Assembly (NCBI RefSeq): GCF_905220415.1
Contig: NC_059545.1
Span: 6,086,001-6,150,000, forward strand
Reading direction: 5' to 3'
Origin: Colias croceus
Taxonomy: Eukaryota; Arthropoda; Insecta; Lepidoptera; Pieridae
Length of the DNA: 64,000 nucleotides
Below are positions 43,989 through 55,589 of the stretch, piece by piece (within the stretch, counting starts at the first letter, position 1; the number at the start of each line of letters is the position of its first letter). The translations under genes were made by a program, and so were the position numbers. The notes under the pieces are model-generated. The model was not told the DNA's origin and did not search any database. It saw only the letters and a program-made list of their open reading frames with translations.

Positions 43989-45010
43989 TAGGTCTACCAG
44001 AATCTGATGGCATATTTATATTTAAGAAATATAAGATTTTCATGTGGCAACTTATTTGACAACTATCAAATTGGTTGTCAAATTATTTGTCTTTTTTCCA
44101 GTTGATGAATAATTTTTAGGATTTTGTCTAAAAAATCTTCGAAAATGTCGAAAAAGCCGCTGCGATCACAAGCAAGAGGTGTTGTTTAAAATGTGTATAG
44201 AAAAACATTCGATGAAGAAGGGTCAAACACATCACAATTTTCAATTTTGAGGATTTTATTGGTAAATTGGACTTACTCGTTTTGATACTTTAAATTAAAA
44301 AATATTTTATGTAGGTAATTATAATATTGTTTGTTGATTAGAATATAATTTTATGAAAACTTATTACAGGCGTTTCCAATACGGCTATTCGTCAAGTCCA
44401 AGCTGTCCAAGTCAATTTTATAATGTAAGTTTCGTAAGTATCTATAATACTTACGAATATAAAAGTAAGTATCGATAATACTTACGAATATAAACATAGT
44501 CAAAAATAGACGGTTGCCTGGAAGAAATGGCTTATGGCCATAAGGCCGCCCACTGTATGCCGATTGTATCTTTTATTTTGTGTCGTCTTCATTTTGTATT
44601 TCCTATACAGTGAAGAATAAATAAATAAATAAATAGTTTGATTTTATTTTTATTTTATTTTATAAAAAATTATAAGCAGTTTTGATCTACATTATCATTA
44701 TATCGATATTTTCAGATGGCATACTGGTAATGAATATACAAATATAGGTATGTGTAAATAATAATATGTATTACCTGTATAAAAGTAATATGTATAATAA
44801 TTGTATATCATACATGTAAGTATGTACCTACATAATATTAAGTGGATATATCATTATTAAGAACAGTATTGTCCACTTATGTAATGTGACTAATGATATT
44901 GAGATCAAAATAAAAATTAAGCAGTATCAAAATCGTTCAGTCCATTTTCCCCAGGGTTGCACACTCTAAATTTTGATTTCCCTAATTGCCATCAGATTCT
45001 GGTTTACCTA
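43989..45010 (+). mobile_element. TA-target element (family A), third locus
   Basis: The ends TAGGTCTACCAGAATCTGAT and the inverse of TAGGTAAACCAGAATCTGAT lie between TA dinucleotides (43987-43988 and 45011-45012). The body matches 18285-19125, with an extra ~145 bases of LINE/SINE tail (44497-44640). The small frame from about 44143 has a premature stop (taa after the RSQARGVV part). Confidence 0.75.
44497..44640 (+). repeat. LINE/SINE tail inserted in the family A copy
   Basis: 'Agacggttgcctggaagaaa' followed by 'tggccataaggccgccca' and a terminal (AAAT)n run (44617-44637). It is the inverse of the tails at 40311 and 54210 and absent from the other A copies. Confidence 0.65.
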
Positions 45011-45225
45011 TAACTATAATAATTATATTATTTTTTTATTTTTCATAATATATGAATGCGAATAGCGGTAGTTTTTAGTCGAGAATACGGGACATTTTAT
45101 TTTCATCATATCCATCATGGAGTTCACATAAATTAAATCGCTAGCGAAAACGACTATGACGTTTTTAAGCTTTATAAAAGTAACAAAATAATGTATTATG
45201 CTTATTAAAATAATCTAATAATTAC

Positions 45226-45389
45226 CATGAACCTTTAATGCACTATACAAATAATCACATTCACGATCGAAAAATCCAACAGCATTACCCTGAAGATCTT
45301 TTAACCATTTTACCGTTTTACCAATAAAAATGGCAAATTCATTTTCAAAATACTGGCAACATACGTTGAAGTTTTGTATTCCTTCATAT
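45226..45389 (-). CDS. Orphan internal exon of an unidentified gene
   Basis: On the minus strand, 164 bases are open in one frame between an acceptor (ttttacag before 45389) and a donor (gtaatt after 45226). The peptide starts YEGIQNFNVCCQYFENEFAI and ends FFDRECDYLYSALKVHG. It is rich in aromatic residues, with three Cys and a KTVKWLKDLQ amphipathic stretch. Phase is 1 base at each end, so it is an internal exon. Other exons were not found; family A and other repeats surround it. It could belong to a dispersed or decayed gene, or could be a domesticated fragment. I do not recognise the family. Confidence 0.4.
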
Positions 45390-48215
45390 CTGTAAAATTA
45401 TTATTCGTATTAAAGAAATAAATCAGCCAAATAATCTACAGAAAACCTGTGAAACGATGTTTTATCTTTTTTTTTTGTTTTCGGGAACAAATTTTACAGC
45501 GTTTTATTATCACAAGACGGCATTTTTTTACTAAAATTGCAAACCCTTTTTGACGTATTGCATGACACTATATGCGCTATAGCGCCTATAGCCAATATAG
45601 CACTGGTGCAGCGACGTATTTGTTTTTGATTTCGTATTTTCTTTGACAAGGGCGACGGGCGGTTGTCATGCTCCATCTGTACTTTATTTTGTAATCTAAG
45701 TATATTATTATTACGCTGAAATTTGGTTGTCCGTCGAATGTTGATTCGTACGACTTCCGCGTTCCGCTGCACATAAAATTGGATAAAGCATTCATAAAAA
45801 ATGTGTTGTTCTAAATATTACATTAGATGTGCCACGCGGTTTCACTCACGGACGAATGCAAAATCAAGAATTTCTATTTCCTATAGCTCATATACACATG
45901 AGCTATAAGAAATTTTTTGCTGATTTTCGGCGGTATGGCAACCATTTGGAATCGTCGGAAAATTATGGCATGGTGATTTTCGTAAATGGCTGCACGACGA
46001 TGGTTACAAAGTTAAATTGGGTGGGTTGGGTGTTAAGATTGGTGCAAAAGTTAAGATTGAAAACATTAAAAAAATACTGGGTCCATCCCCTGCGGATAGA
46101 TTAACATAATATTATAGATATTTTGACGTGATTTTCGGGGTCTCCCCCGTACTTTTGTCCGATCCGCTCTCTTGTATATTTATTCGGGAGACATTTTGTA
46201 CGCGGTACTTTTAATCCCTCGTTTGCGTCATATTTCATCTCACTCATACGAGAAAGAGAATAACTTTCGTCATCCTTATATACATATGAGAAAATGGGAC
46301 AGAGCGAAATTATTTTTAGCCCGTACCAGCATTTTCAAGAACAGCAAAATAATTAGATTTGACAATTCTCCGTAGATTTGAGAACAAACAATTGGTTTTT
46401 GTTATTAAAAAATTTTTAGCAAGTTAACTCTTTATGTTATTTTTGTTAGATACCTTAACTAAGCCTTAAAATTAAACGTTATCAACATAGAAATCTAAAT
46501 ATCAAGACACTAGAAGTCGTAAGCACGCGTGACCTTGTCGCCACTCAGGTGACTACCAAGCCACCAGTGCGTTCGTCGCTATTCAGTTGCTCTCGAGACG
46601 TGCGTGTGTAAACATAGTGTGTTTCATCATTTCCCATTGCAGAAATTCATCCTGTTATACTAATAAAGGAATAACATTTCATCGGTAATTATTTTTTGTT
46701 TAGAAAAAATGCCGTTTTTCCTTAAAATTAAAGAATATTTACAAGTAATACGAATGTCACCATAGTAATATGATAACAATGAATGACACAGTCGACCGTT
46801 TTTATTATCACTTTTAACACAAATTACAACCTTATTTCTATGTGTTTAGGTTCAAAGTCATATCTATTGAAATTAACGCCCTCTGTTGTAGAAAAGTCGA
46901 TTTTTTTCGAATTTGTATTTTTCTGAGCAAAAAGAAACAAATAACATCTCATGTACCTGGGGATATTATTCGAAAATAAACTGTAAAACCGTGCGTTAGA
47001 GTACTTAATAAAATGCTGTATTTATTTTTTAAAGTTAGTTTTCACTAAAATGAAGCTGTCCAATATAAGGCATAGTTTACTTGTGTGTAGGTATTAAGCT
47101 TAGTATTAAGCTATCGGTTTAAATGTGTTGATTTTGGCGACAGTGGTTTTCATACTAATTATGACATTATAGCACTTCTATAGTTTCTTGTTATTATGAT
47201 TTCTATGGTTATCACATTGAACATCTGAACACACAACTGAACTGAGCTTAACTAGAAATTGAAAAAAGAAAATGCATTGTAGCGAGCATTGTAGTGTTAA
47301 AGGACGCCAAAGTGACAGTCAAAAGACATTTGACCATGACAACAGAATTTGTTTTGTTTTATGTGTATGTGTGGCCATGCCGCGGCCGTTCTAACGTCCT
47401 AATATCTATAAGTCTGTCCGTGTACGTAAAAGACGTTAGACTACTAACTAGACCGCACCATGGTATAAAAAACAGTCCGAGTCAGGGCGTTCTTATTTCC
47501 AACTTGTCTCTTTCTAATTAGGTCTTATACTTGGTCTTAAATTAAAAAATACAGAATATATACATAATTCGCGTGGGATAGTAAAAAGTCAAAAAGTCAA
47601 ACAAAATTCATGTCATCCTAACTACAATTTTTACAAACATCAACGAATGGTTAAGTTGACAATACGTTTAGACAAGATTCAAGAACCATTTATCATTGGG
47701 AAATCTCTCGCTCGGACTGTTTTGATAAGCTTTCGGCCTTTCGCATATATAAAGAAAAAGCAACCCTAAGCATAAGGAGGCGTGTTGGAATAAGAGTACA
47801 TTTATATTGGCAACACTGAATGGTATTCGCGTAGGTAGTCATGGCGTAGTCACAGGTAGTCAAGATGGCTGATGCCGGTTAGCAAGGTTAAATATTATGT
47901 AAAAGTGTAAACTGTTATTTTCTCTAATAAAGCTAAGTGAAGCTAAAACATGGTGTTTTAATCAATATAAATTAGCAATAGATCGTAATTCAAAATTTTT
48001 TTTTGATAAAATATGATCTATTGCTATCTAGTCTGCAGTGCACTAAGGTCTAGTTAACAGTATAACGTCTTTAGTTTACGTATAGTTGAATTTATATTTT
48101 CTGGTTTTTATGACATTCAAATGCTTTATAAATATAAAAAGACCAATATTATTTGGAATCGGATTTTCTTTTTCTCGTTCTCAGTTTCGTAACACAAAGA
48201 TTTTTTATGTGGGAG
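45390..48215. other. Mostly unannotated DNA with repeat fragments
   Basis: No supported exon. 'Gattacaaaataaagtac' with 'agatggagc' near 45680-45705 (minus) recurs near 43510 (plus), and a 'cacgcggtttcactcacgg' fragment is at 45834. Region 46540-46640 ('gttgctctcgagacgtgcgt', then 'catttcccattgcag') looks like an untranslated exon ending at an acceptor, but no coding sequence follows convincingly. Confidence 0.35.
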
Positions 48216-48408
48216 GGGTGTTAACCCGCCGCACAACCCCCATATTGCTGGAGGACCACACCCGTCGTTGGTCAGCGAGTCCATCGGACTTAGCCAGTAG
48301 CGTAGCTAGGCTGTACTACCGACCATCCCCCCATCCGCCACCCGGGGGACGCTCCCCTACGCCGCGAGAAATTTCCTGCGGAAAATGCTTGCATTGGACT
48401 GCGGAGTG

Positions 48409-48857
48409 AAGGGTCAACTCACACCAAAAGAGCGTCGAAGCGCGGCGAAGCGGAGCGCAGTTTCCGTGTCATATGAATTTTAACTTTATTTTCATTACTA
48501 TAATACTCATTATCGCATGAGAAGCTTGAACGAGTCGCGCGGATGCCCGCGGCGCCGCTGGAATTCCGTGGAATTCCAGCGGACGGACCGTGCGACTGCG
48601 CGAGAAGTCGCGGGAATTCCAGAGAATGCTCGAGCATTCGCGAGCGGCCGCTCCCCGCACGCGTCTGTGCGCGCGAGCATTCGAACTGCGCAAAGAGCGA
48701 CCCGTGAATTCATCGCGGGAAGGCGCGCGGATTCCCGCGACTGCTCGAGAAGTCGCTGGAATGCTCGAGAAGTCGCGGGTCTCCGCTACTCCGCGCTTCG
48801 CCGCGCTGCGCTGCGCTGCGCTGCGCTTCGCCGCTCTTTTGGTGTGAGTTGACCCTT
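48409..48857. mobile_element. GC-rich inverted-repeat element abutting the LINE
   Basis: AAGGGTCAACTCACACCAAA at 48409 is exactly inverted at the right end (48857 leftward), with 26 perfect bases and a further imperfect stretch made of gcgaag/gcgctgcg words. The core is full of overlapping restriction-like words (gaattcc, ctcgag, attcgcgag) in inverted order. Within this AT-rich window it stands out at clearly above 60% GC. Open frames on both strands are arginine/alanine artefacts of composition. Confidence 0.7.
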
Positions 48858-49690
48858 ACTAAATGGAAAGCATTTGGTGATTGGATATGCTGACGACCTC
48901 GCATTGCTTGGTGAAAACCGTGACGAAGTGGGTAAAGCCGCTGAGACCTTAAAACAAGAAGCTGAAAAGGTCGGACTAAAAATAAACGAAAAAAAAACGG
49001 AATATCTCCATATGAAGCGCTATAGGGACACACGAACTCAACGCCAAAACCTTCAGGTTGGAGATACGACGTACACGGGAGTAGCTAGCTTCAGATTCTG
49101 GGTTGCACGATAACGGATGCACACACTAGAGAGGAAGAAATTAAAATCCGCATACAAAATACCCTCAAGTGTGGTGCAGCCTTGCATAAAGTCCTCGTGT
49201 CCAGGCTTCTAAGTAAAAAAACCAAACTGCGGATATACAAAACGGTTATAAGACCAATACTTACCTATGGTTGTGAAGCCTGGACCCTAACCCAGAACGA
49301 AGAGCGTAACCTTTTAGTCACAGAACGAAAGCTTCTTAGGAAGATCTTTGGTCCTATCAGACAAGAGGATGGAAGTTGGAGAATCCGGAAGAATGCCGAA
49401 TTAGAAAAACTCATGGCCGAGCCAAATATACTTGGGGAAATAAAAGCGCATCGCCTGCGTTGGCTTGGTCATGTAGAGCGAATGGGTGAGGAGCGAGGTC
49501 TGAAGAGAGCATACTTGGGCCGTCCCTCGGGCCGTCGGCCGTCGGCTGGCGCGATCAAGTGGAGAGGGACCTGAGTGCGCTTCAAGCCAGTGACAATTGG
49601 CAAGTGACCGCTCAGGACCGGGGAAGGTGGAGAGTTCTCGTCTCGGAGGCCAAGACCCACTTCGGGGTTTCAGCGCCACAGGAGTAAGTA
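48858..49690 (+). pseudogene. Non-LTR retrotransposon reverse transcriptase, 3' part, frameshifted
   Basis: The frame resumes just after the inverted-repeat element. GYADDLALL (the catalytic Asp pair of reverse transcriptase, about 48884) is followed by thumb-domain sequence with KTEYLHMKR. A frameshift lies near 49100 (before the 'LGCTI' region). Next come IYKTVIRPILTYGCEAWTL (the typical 'thumb' block, about 49227-49285) and HRLRWLGHVERM (about 49450). A second frameshift lies near 49550, and the end is GVSAPQE then stop. The tail has (TAAG)n repeats at 49685-49693. The endonuclease and RT fingers are missing. This tail style is common in RTE/CR1-like insect elements; the clade is not certain. 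Confidence 0.8.
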
Positions 49691-49802
49691 AGTAATATTA
49701 TTTGGAAAATCCAAAAGTGCACGACTCATAATGCTCATTTAATTATGAAATAAAAAAAAAATATATATATATATAGATATACAGTCTTGTAGTTTTCGTT
49801 TT

Positions 49803-50710
49803 TTATTAATTGACAACATTTCATTTTTTATAAGGCCATAAAAGAAAAATACCGTTTCTTTATTTTGCTCTTGCGATTACAGAAAAAAAATTATTTCATT
49901 TTTTTATCGCATATTTTAAGAGAAATTAAATAAAAACGATAAATGTGATGATGACGTCATACATACGGAGGAATAAAAATGAGCCTTAGCCTAATTTAAA
50001 AAAAAGTTAAAAAAAAAACTATCACTGGCATTTACAGGGTATGGCATGTGTCAAATTTCATATTAATGTCATTTTTGTGAATGAATCATGTCAACAAACT
50101 TTTAAATCGTGTTATTGTGTTTTGGTTTTCTAATTTAATCTCATTACCGCGATGTTTGTTTGATTGGAGTTGGACCAATTTATTTATATTATACAAATAG
50201 TGCCTATAGTGTTCATAATTTTCTTGAAATAAAAGACTTTGTTTACTTACTAAAAGTTGTATTTATTTATCACTTTCAAACGTTTTTGGGATAGTATATT
50301 TGCTTCCCAGAAATTTCCAGCACCCCTTAACAAATCCTGCATAAAGTCATCATCATCAGTACTTGTGAAAAAGTTTCTTTTGTTTAAAATTTGGATCAGC
50401 AAATAACAAATAACAATATTTACAAAACTTGACGAATCAAAGTGACAAATGTGCCAAAATGTCAACTGTCAAGATTTCTTTTTAATTTAAACTAGTTATG
50501 TGGCAAAGGAAAAAATGTATTCCTCCGTATGTATGACGTCATTTGGCGCTTACGACATTTTAGAATGAGATGATTTTAAAACTCAAAAAGATGAATGAAA
50601 ACTTCGATATTTAGAAAAAGCAAAAAATACGTGTATCATAATTTTTGATCTAGTTTTCATTAAAATAAAAAAATAAGTAGCTTAAAATTTTGAAATGTTG
50701 TCAATTAATT
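49803..50710. mobile_element. Inverted-repeat element with conserved arm ends
   Basis: 'Ttaattgacaacatttca' at 49806 is inverted at 50692-50709, and 'gacgtcatacatacggagg' plus 'aata' at 49954 is inverted at about 50520-50540. Between these the arms have drifted apart in sequence and length. The core (50040-50500) contains paired 'gacaaatgtgccaa'/'ggcatgtgtcaaat' words. A 71-codon minus frame in the core is not recognisable. Confidence 0.55.
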
Positions 50711-51055
50711 AATCATTCGCATTCAGTGACCTACAATCGTCGATTAGAATATTTAAAAAAAAAATTTAACTCAAATGATTGATTTTTTCACAAGTTATAG
50801 TGTTTTCAGGTTTCACACATGACGGACAGGAAAATTTTTTGACCTATTTTGGTGTTTTTTTTCCAATTCTATTGAAGTAAATCAATTTTTAAAAAGTATG
50901 GGATTAATCTCCATTAAATTATCTCGACAATAGTATGCAAAATATCTTGATTCCGTGAACTAACAAGGCTATAATAATAAGAATAGCTGCAAAAATGAGG
51001 CGAAAAAAATTTTTCGATCGTAAAGCACTCTCTGATGCTTCGCATCGTCGTGCAA

Positions 51056-51417
51056 TTTATAAAGAATAGAAAAAATTCGATCACGAATTTATTTTATTTA
51101 TAAAGCATTTGAATGTCATAAAAAACAGAAAATATAAATTCAAGGAAAGGTCGTGTTCCATCGTTACAATATTGTATTCACTGAAAAGTGCTTCATATTG
51201 GTTGAGATGGTTGTTAAATCATCTCAATAGATGGCGCGCGGTGTGTCACTTAAGACCTTAAGACACATAAAACTGAAAGAATAGGATAAATTCGATTGCT
51301 CAGGCGGGTCACGAGTGGCTGAGTTGGTTAGGCATCCGCCCCGGAATGGCGCGAAGGATGCGGGTTCGAGTCCCGCCTCGTGATCGAATTTTTTCTATTC
51401 TTTATAAATTTATATTT
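51056..51417. repeat. Inverted pair formed by a tRNA-like SINE tail
   Basis: 'Aatttataaagaatagaaaa' followed by 'aattcgatcacga' (51056-51088) is the exact inverse of the sequence ending the tRNA-like unit at 51384-51416. The two arms bracket about 295 bases. One arm includes the whole tRNA-like head, the other only its last bases. Confidence 0.6.
51308..51385 (+). ncRNA. tRNA-like sequence, probable SINE head
   Basis: GTCACGA and TCGTGAT can pair as a 7-base acceptor stem. An A-box-like TGGCTGAGTTGG, a B box GGTTCGAGTCC and a perfect T arm (GCGGG-TTCGAGT-CCCGC) are present, so pol III could start here. The anticodon arm does not fold normally: the best 7-base loop lacks the invariant T before the anticodon. 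I therefore read it as a tRNA-derived SINE head rather than a working tRNA. It continues into an A/T-rich tail repeated in inverted form at 51056. Confidence 0.5.
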
Positions 51418-51594
51418 ACGTATAGTTGTCATTCGAAAACTGTGGATGCTACACTCGATACCACTTACGATTCTCGTAAACACGGTTGCTTGTGTGCGTG
51501 AGCTTTTGTATGAAGATTACCTATTGGATGTAGGTATATCTGTATCTTATCTGTCTATTGTGCGCATACGCAAAGTGTGCGCACGCCGCACATC

Positions 51595-52245
51595 CATGGG
51601 CGTAGCTAGCCATGGGCTCAAGGTGGGGCAACAATAAAAATATGTAACTATCAACTGTATGTACCAAGTATGTACCCAAAGTTATATCCAGGTCTTCAAA
51701 TGCCGGCGGCCGTACCGCCGGCCGGCATTTGCGAAGGCATTCGCGATGGCATTCGCGATGGCATTCGCGAAGGCATTTGCGAAGGCATTCCCGAAGGCAT
51801 TCGCGAAGGCACTCGCGAAGGCATTTGCGAAGGCATTCTTGTTGGGGTACTATACTCATTTTTCTTACAGTTCATGTAACATAGAAGCCTCAGCTATTTT
51901 CTTTTTTCGTGTGTAATTCGTTATTCGAATTATTCTTATTCAAAACACATTATTGTTCACCTACCACACCACGAAATAGATCCAAAAATCTTCAGCCGTT
52001 TGGTCGCTGGGCGTATGACACTTGTTAGTTGTTAGTCAGTCAATTTAGAGGTAAATAATACTAATTATAAAGGTCGCATTTTCTGTCGACTTTCGAGAAT
52101 CGAGTGTGAATTTTCTTACGGATATTAAGCTTAGTAGTTAGTAGGTACTTCAATTTTTAGATTTGGTAAGGTATCTACCTACCTGCCAGGTCAAAGCTAG
52201 AGTGGGGCAAGCGCCCCACCCTGCCCCACCGTGGCTACGCCCATG
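51595..52245. mobile_element. hAT-like non-autonomous element
   Basis: The ends are CATGGGCGTAGC and its inverse, with further inverted 'ggtggggca' words. The flanking 8 bases are CGCACATC and CGCATATC (one difference), fitting a hAT target duplication. It is 651 bases, contains a 12-base tandem array at 51722-51836 and no transposase. Confidence 0.7.
51722..51836 (+). repeat. 12-base tandem repeat GGCATTCGCGAA
   Basis: About nine to ten units of GGCATTCGCGAA and close variants (gatggcattc, ggcatttgcgaa). Since 12 is a multiple of 3, all frames translate to 4-residue repeats (AFAK, EGIR, ECLR), which explains the open frames here. Confidence 0.9.
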
Positions 52246-52419
52246 CGCATATCTACCCTTTGTTTATGGTTATATTTCGACAACAGATCAACTTGGCTAT
52301 TTTACCAAACGTCATCGAATCCATGAAAGCTGATAAGTATAATATTATTAATTACTATGTATAATTTAAAGACCTAAATAAAAATCCCAGACTGCTTATA
52401 CTATGTTTATTACAATCCA

Positions 52420-52495
52420 CAATCTTCCCCATCAAACCCACATCTTCTGACGTAATTGTCAGGGTCACTAACCACTGCGCTATCGGGTATTCTTA
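52420..52495 (-). repeat. tRNA-headed SINE fragment
   Basis: Minus strand: CCGATAGCGCAGTGGTTAGT, then GACCCTGAC, 'gtcagaag' and 'gatgtgggtttgatggggaa'. A box-like and degenerate B box-like words are at tRNA spacing. Only the head remains. Confidence 0.5.
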
Positions 52496-53073
52496 TTTAC
52501 ATTAAAAAAAAAATTGTTTGGGCTTTTCAAAAAAATCCAAGGGCGACCAATTTAAAATTGGCTGTTAAAAAACTACATTTTGTCTTAATGTATCACTTTA
52601 ATTACATTCATAATATTGTCTTTTATGAAGCTGTGTATAATACATGTATACTGAATATAATACAATCGAAACTTCAATTTGATTTAACTAACATTATACA
52701 TATTATGTATAGAAAAGAACGACAGTATAACGAAAAAATAACAATTTTCTTTTTATTATTATAATACATCCATAATTATTATTAAATACCACTAAATAGT
52801 CTGATACCGTTAGTTTACAATAATAATCATAGTAATAGGTTCCTAATAGGTATCAAAAAACTGTAACACAAATATCATAGTGCAACTTGTTTAAAAAACC
52901 ACTATAAGAACAGTGACAATATTTTGTTTAACATGATTGACTATAACACCCCTATATTACCCAGCGAACTATAGCTGCTTTGGGGTGTCGGAAATAATGA
53001 TCAAAAATCCACAGCTCAAATCGCGCACCATTAGAAAAATAAATTACAGATGGTCCTAACCTAAATTTCCAAT
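52496..53073. other. DNA downstream of UBALD, nothing recognised
   Basis: The right part may be the 3' UTR of the minus-strand UBALD gene. A 102-codon plus frame at 52456-52764 has no family features. Confidence 0.4.
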
Positions 53074-55589
53074 TTATCTTGGCATGTGTTCTCTGCACAC
53101 CTGAAAAGAAATTAGTCATGATTAAAATATACAGCTGATACTACTACCAAATACAAATAGCTATAGTTATAATTTTTTATAAATATTCATAGAACTGATT
53201 TTAATCCAGGTTAAAATATCCTTTGATATATTTTAGTTCAATATAACCAACAGCAGCATTTGGTTGAGATTAATCCATCCATCTTTTCTCATAACTATAT
53301 CACCCTAAAAAAATTCCCTTTCGGCACTAAAATATCCTAGAAATGATATCTACTTACATTTCTTTGATATTTAAATTGAGCAACACCCACCCAATGCTTA
53401 CCCTGTTACCCGTTATCAAATCTCAATCTATCATATAATAATCAAAATACATACTGCGGTTGAGCAAGAGAGCGGTGCGTAATTAGTCTGTTGATTTGAA
53501 GAAGAGGTGAATGTGTTGATTTGCATTTGCGCGGGGGGATGCGTGGCGAGGGGTGACACCGGCGGCGCCATACCACTGACGCCGCCGCCCCCCGCGTTAC
53601 TGGGACTGCCCGTCGTTGAGAGCCGAGAGAATGCTGCGAGCGCATCAGGGAAGTTTGGGGGCGTTGCTGGTGTGTTACATGGTGTCATCAATTGCTGAAA
53701 ATAGAATTTAAAATGTTTATGACTGAAATAGAATATTTTGGGTTGGTTGTAAGTATAACATATTTACATAAATTTTGTCTCAACTAATATTTTTTTCAGA
53801 AATAAAAAAGACATTAAATTTTTTTTTATATGCTTACAGAATTTTGCATTCATTCACCCTGACACTACTCAGGATAGAATGTTTCCATATGGTAGTTTGG
53901 TCTAAATTGCTTTGTAGTTGACTAATTTGAAAAATTATTTCGCCATTAGATAGTTAAATCTTCCTCTAGTATCATACACTATGTTCTCTTAAAAAATAAA
54001 AATCTCAATCAGAGCAGACTGCAAAGATGTGGCAAACAGCCAGTTGGATCTTCAAAGTGAAAACTTACACAAACTTCCTTCATAAATTTTATACCTGGGG
54101 ATAGTGTTGTGCAGCAATGCCATTTGCTGAAGGGATGGCCACTTCTTGAAAGAATATTGATAGAGCTGTCTGAAATAAAAAGTAAATTAAAAAAAAATTA
54201 CGAATTAATGAAGGAATGAAAGCTTTACTGCACACACCAAATTAAGAAAAATAACAAAAAAAAATTGCACTATAGGTGACCTTATGGCTACATAGCCATC
54301 TCTTCCAGGTAACCCAACCTAGGAAAGCAATAACAAAAAACGAATACAAGTTGGTGGTTCATACTGAAGCACTCGAGCAATAAAACATAATGTACTTAAT
54401 ACATATTAATGATAGGTTAACCATATAATAAGATAAGAAATAGACATCTTAATTTTTAAGAAAAGTAGTTCGTGCAAATTAACCATTTAAATTATTATAT
54501 CACCAGTGACATTGTAATATTACTGCTTCAACAATATACCTGTGACATATACATGAATTCAATCACTACATAGTAAAACAAAGTCAGTGTAAATTAAACA
54601 GTTTTTACTTTTTAATTGACTTAATATTTAATCCTCCAAGAGTAATAAATAATAAAACAGATTTACAGTTAATTAATGGATTAAGTGTTTAGAAATTTCA
54701 GACAAAAACAAATAAATTATATGTTAATGTGTTTAGACAACTACATTAAAATAACAAACTCTGAATACTGTATGTATGTAATTTAAAGAAGATAGCTTGA
54801 CAATCAAATACATTTTAGACCTGAAATATGAAAAGATAATTATGTGAAAGATTTGTGGGACCTACGTTCCACTAATATAAATATAATAGAATAATACTTA
54901 TTATGACAAAACAAAACCAATAATTGAAATCCAGCATAGAGTACATTATTAACAATTAATATAGACCCATATCATGGAAAATAAAGTTCATTCTACTTAT
55001 ATATATTTCATACAACTTTCTACAACAATAACCTAGGCTCCATAAAATATAAACCTTGTAAATATAGGATAAGAAACAATTCTATTTAGGTATATCTTAA
55101 TTTTTTATGACAGGTTAAATGGCAACTTGTGATATAAAGCTATCTTTAAAATCAATACATATTTTTATTGTATGAATATATAATATGGAGCAGAAAATTT
55201 GCACTCTATTTTTAGCAATATTATTGTCAACATTCGTACGTAGATACTACGTGCTTATTTTGTCATTATCAATGTGTGTACACATTTAGATATGGTCAAG
55301 GTAAGTGATCAATCTATGTGGTCAACTTTATATTATAATCGTTTTCGATAACTTATTTTTATCCTAAATAATGTTTTGTGGTATTAGTTATGATTCATTA
55401 ATAAATATAAACACAAAATAGTAGCAGCCATTTCATGATTATATTGTTTGTTTACATGTATTATGAATAATCCCAATTTACCTCAAACTGCCAGTGAGCA
55501 GCCTGCAAAAGCTGTTTTGCTTGTTCTCTAGCACAACCAGCTGCTAACACAAATTGATTTATCATAACTTGCTCACGCAATGAATCCAT
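53074..55589 (-). CDS. UBALD: UBA-like domain-containing protein (UBALD1/2 type)
   Basis: Exons 55589-55482, 54169-54095 and 53694-53455 join in phase 0. A last small exon, 53100-53074 (VCREHMPR then stop), fits the donor at 53454 (gtatgt), giving 149 residues. UBALD proteins carry a UBA-like fold thought to bind ubiquitin; their cellular role is unclear. The N-terminus DSLREQVMINQFVLAAGCAR with QAKQLLQAAHWQFE is almost the same as in vertebrates. It continues TALSIFFQEVAIP, and the second conserved block CNTPATPPNFPDALAAFSRL lies in exon 3. The tail is Ser/Pro/Gly/Gln-rich and divergent. If the donor at 53454 is not used, the frame reads on to a stop at 53431. Intron 1 carries a LINE/SINE tail (54210-54330). 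The start is fixed by the conserved N-terminus. The family is secure, the C-terminal exon less so. Confidence 0.85.
54210..54330 (-). repeat. LINE/SINE tail in UBALD intron 1
   Basis: 'Gaaagctttactgcacacac', then 'aggtgaccttatggctacat' and 'agccatctcttccaggtaac'. It is the same family as 40311-40450. Confidence 0.55.

Noticed and set aside
46540..46760. Possible untranslated exon and short coding start near 46709
   Set aside because: The reading frame ends after 18 codons and no partner exon could be found.
48469..48852. Arginine/alanine-rich frames on both strands
   Set aside because: They are composition artefacts of the GC-rich inverted-repeat element.
51308..51385. A functional tRNA gene
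   Set aside because: The T arm and acceptor stem fold, but the anticodon arm is abnormal and the unit continues as a repeated SINE-like tail.
51521..51916. Frames with AFAK, EGIR or ECLR repeats
   Set aside because: They are products of the 12-base tandem repeat in all frames.
55186..55290. Short plus-strand frame starting MEQKICTLFLAILLSTF with a signal-peptide-like start
   Set aside because: Only about 34 codons, inside the UBALD intron, with no further support.
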